NCBI RefSeq assembly: GCF_958405655.1
Contig: NZ_CATYWO010000001.1
Coordinates: forward strand, 558,001 to 622,000
DNA length: 64,000 bases
Source: Ralstonia condita
Lineage (GTDB): Bacteria; Pseudomonadota; Gammaproteobacteria; Burkholderiales; Burkholderiaceae
Direction of reading: 5' to 3'
The translations under genes and the position numbers were made by a program. The notes under the pieces are model-generated. The model did no database searches and was not told the DNA's origin. It saw nothing but the letters and a program-made list of their open reading frames with translations. Positions 62,725 through 64,000 of the stretch are shown piece after piece. Each line of letters begins with the position of its first letter. The first letter of the stretch is position 1.

Positions 62725-63663
62725 GTGACCATCGCGTCTTCTGCGCCCCCCGCCCCCACGCGTACCGCCGACACTGGCGGCTTGCTGCTCGCCTCGGTGG
62801 GTGCCGTGCTGTTCTCTGCCAAGGCCGTTGTCGCCAAGCTGATGTACCGCTACCAGGTGGATGCGGTGATGGTGATCACGCTGCGCATGTTGCTGGCCGC
62901 GCCCCTCTTCATGGCGATGGGCTGGTGGCAGTCGCGGCGCGTGGCGCCGCTGGCCGTCGCAGACCGCTGGCGCATCGTCGGATTGGGGCTGGTCGGCTAT
63001 TACCTTTCGAGCTTTCTCGATTTCCTTGGGCTTCAGTACATCACGGCGGGGCTGGAGCGGCTGATCCTGTTTCTCACGCCGTCGTTTGTCCTGCTGATCA
63101 CGGCGACGGTCTTCAAGCGCAGTATTACTGGCTTGCAATGGTTGTCGCTGGCGACGGCGTATGCCGGCATCGTGCTGGTGTTTGCGCACGACCTGCATCT
63201 GGGCGGCGGCACCGTATGGCTGGGCGGCGGGTTGGTGCTCGCCAGCGCCCTCAGCTATGGCATCTACCTGCTGGCCAGCGGTGAACTCGTCAAGCGTGTG
63301 GGCTCGATGCGGCTGGTGGCGTATGCCATGTGCGTGTCCACCGTGGCGTGCATCGTGCAGTTTCTGGTGTTGCGGCCGCTGTCGGCGCTGGTGCTGCCAT
63401 GGCAGGTGTACGGGCTGTCAGCCATCAACTCGGTATTCTGCACGGTGGCGCCCGTCACGCTCACGATGATGGCCGTGGCGCGCGTGGGCGCACCGGTGGC
63501 TTCGCAGGCGGGCATGATCGGGCCGGTGTCGACGCTGCTGCTCGGGTGGTGGCTCCTTGGCGAGCCGATCACCATGTGGCAGATCGCGGGCAGCGCACTG
63601 GTGCTGGCCGGCATGGCACTGCTGTCCCGGCGTGGCAGCCAACCCGCCAGCCCTGCGAAATAA
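62725..63663 (+). CDS. DMT-family (EamA) transporter
   Basis: The 312-residue protein has ten helices and two EamA-like repeats, with LLLASVGAVLFSAKAVVAKL, LRMLLAAPLF and GPVSTLLLGWWLLGE. It exports small metabolites or drugs; the substrate is unknown. The best start is GTG 62725 (MTIASSAPPAP); no clear ribosome site precedes it. A TACAAT (62673-62678) may be its -10. A second DMT gene occurs at the left window edge. An SDR gene follows by 23 bp. Confidence 0.88.
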   Translation: MTIASSAPPAPTRTADTGGLLLASVGAVLFSAKAVVAKLMYRYQVDAVMVITLRMLLAAPLFMAMGWWQSRRVAPLAVADRWRIVGLGLVGYYLSSFLDFLGLQYITAGLERLILFLTPSFVLLITATVFKRSITGLQWLSLATAYAGIVLVFAHDLHLGGGTVWLGGGLVLASALSYGIYLLASGELVKRVGSMRLVAYAMCVSTVACIVQFLVLRPLSALVLPWQVYGLSAINSVFCTVAPVTLTMMAVARVGAPVASQAGMIGPVSTLLLGWWLLGEPITMWQIAGSALVLAGMALLSRRGSQPASPAK

Positions 63664-63686
63664 CGATCAAGAAGGAGTCAGACAGG

Positions 63687-64000
63687 ATGGACCTGGGCTT
63701 GAAAGGCAAGCGCGCGCTGGTGTGCGGCGCAAGCAAGGGACTGGGCCTCGCATGCGCCGACGCGCTGGCCGCCGAAGGCGTGGACGTGGTGATCGTCGCG
63801 CGCGGTGCCGAAGCGTTGTCGGCAGCCGCCGAGCGCATCCGCACAGCGCACGGCGTGCGCGTGGAAGCCGTCGCTACCGACATCACGACGCCGGAAGGCC
63901 GCGCTGAGGCGCTGCTCGCGTGCGAACGCCTGGGCGGCTCGCCCGACATCCTCGTCAACAACGCGGGCGGCCCGCCGCCCGGCAACTTCCGTGACTGGGA
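63687..64000 (+). CDS. Short-chain dehydrogenase/reductase, C-terminus cut by window edge
   Basis: A frame from ATG 63687, after AAGGAGTCAGACAGG, runs to the edge: 104 visible residues beginning MDLGLKGKRALVCGASKGLG. It has the SDR cofactor motif (CGASKGLG, variant of TGxxxGxG) and NNAGGPPPGNF, the adenine/active-site strand; the catalytic Tyr-x3-Lys lies beyond the window. The substrate is unknown. The close spacing suggests an operon with the DMT exporter. Confidence 0.88.
   Translation, partial: MDLGLKGKRALVCGASKGLGLACADALAAEGVDVVIVARGAEALSAAAERIRTAHGVRVEAVATDITTPEGRAEALLACERLGGSPDILVNNAGGPPPGNFRDW

Overview
The window is about 64 kb of high-GC chromosome. The gene order (xseB-ispA-dxs, yqeY-dnaG-rpoD, hemF-nadD-rsfS-rlmH-maf-rng, upp beside an NCS1 permease) and the protein sequences fit a Burkholderiaceae beta-proteobacterium, most likely Ralstonia (R. 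pickettii-like). No phage, IS element, plasmid or CRISPR signature is visible. Most of the window is core chromosome; four stretches look accessory or adaptive.

Layout. 1-2137: a DMT-family exporter cut by the left edge and an orphan Rieske oxygenase, both on the minus strand. 2552-14398: core housekeeping genes xseB-ispA-dxs (isoprenoid precursors), folE2 (folate), tsaD (tRNA t6A), a BaiN-like flavoprotein, yqeY, dnaG and rpoD, followed by an unusual 88-nt tRNA gene with a CAU anticodon and a class II variable arm (14495-14582). 14583-20318: a relatively AT-rich spacer, then a cell-envelope islet of two paralogous lipoproteins of unknown function, an OmpW-like porin and a secreted metallo-beta-lactamase-fold hydrolase.

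20323-28354: a catabolic unit made of an acyl-CoA ligase, a single-chain biotin-dependent acyl-CoA carboxylase and a lone periplasmic binding protein. It diverges from a TetR regulator across two tandem ATACC-N4-GGTAT-like operators, and an ODP-type di-iron protein follows. 28573-34517: an RhlE-type helicase, gluQ, a LysR-pirin-flavodoxin quinone/redox module, a 41-residue lipoprotein and trhO. 34667-44060: dnaE, then a lipopolysaccharide block (O-antigen ligase, three family-2 glycosyltransferases, msbA).

44114-51251: an AhpD-like protein, then a LysR regulator divergent from benzoylformate decarboxylase, an aldehyde dehydrogenase, a ketopantoate-reductase-family dehydrogenase and an aromatic-acid MFS symporter. 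Together these could form a mandelate/benzoylformate-to-benzoate route in which the reductase-family protein acts as a D-mandelate dehydrogenase. 51272-64000: the minus-strand operon hemF-nadD-rsfS-rlmH-maf-rng with purD and yebC upstream, then a HerA/YjgR ATPase, upp, an NCS1 permease, a second DMT exporter and an SDR cut by the right edge.

The observations most worth a second look are the tRNA-like gene after rpoD, the TetR-controlled carboxylase cluster, the candidate mandelate pathway and the paired lipoprotein/OmpW islet.
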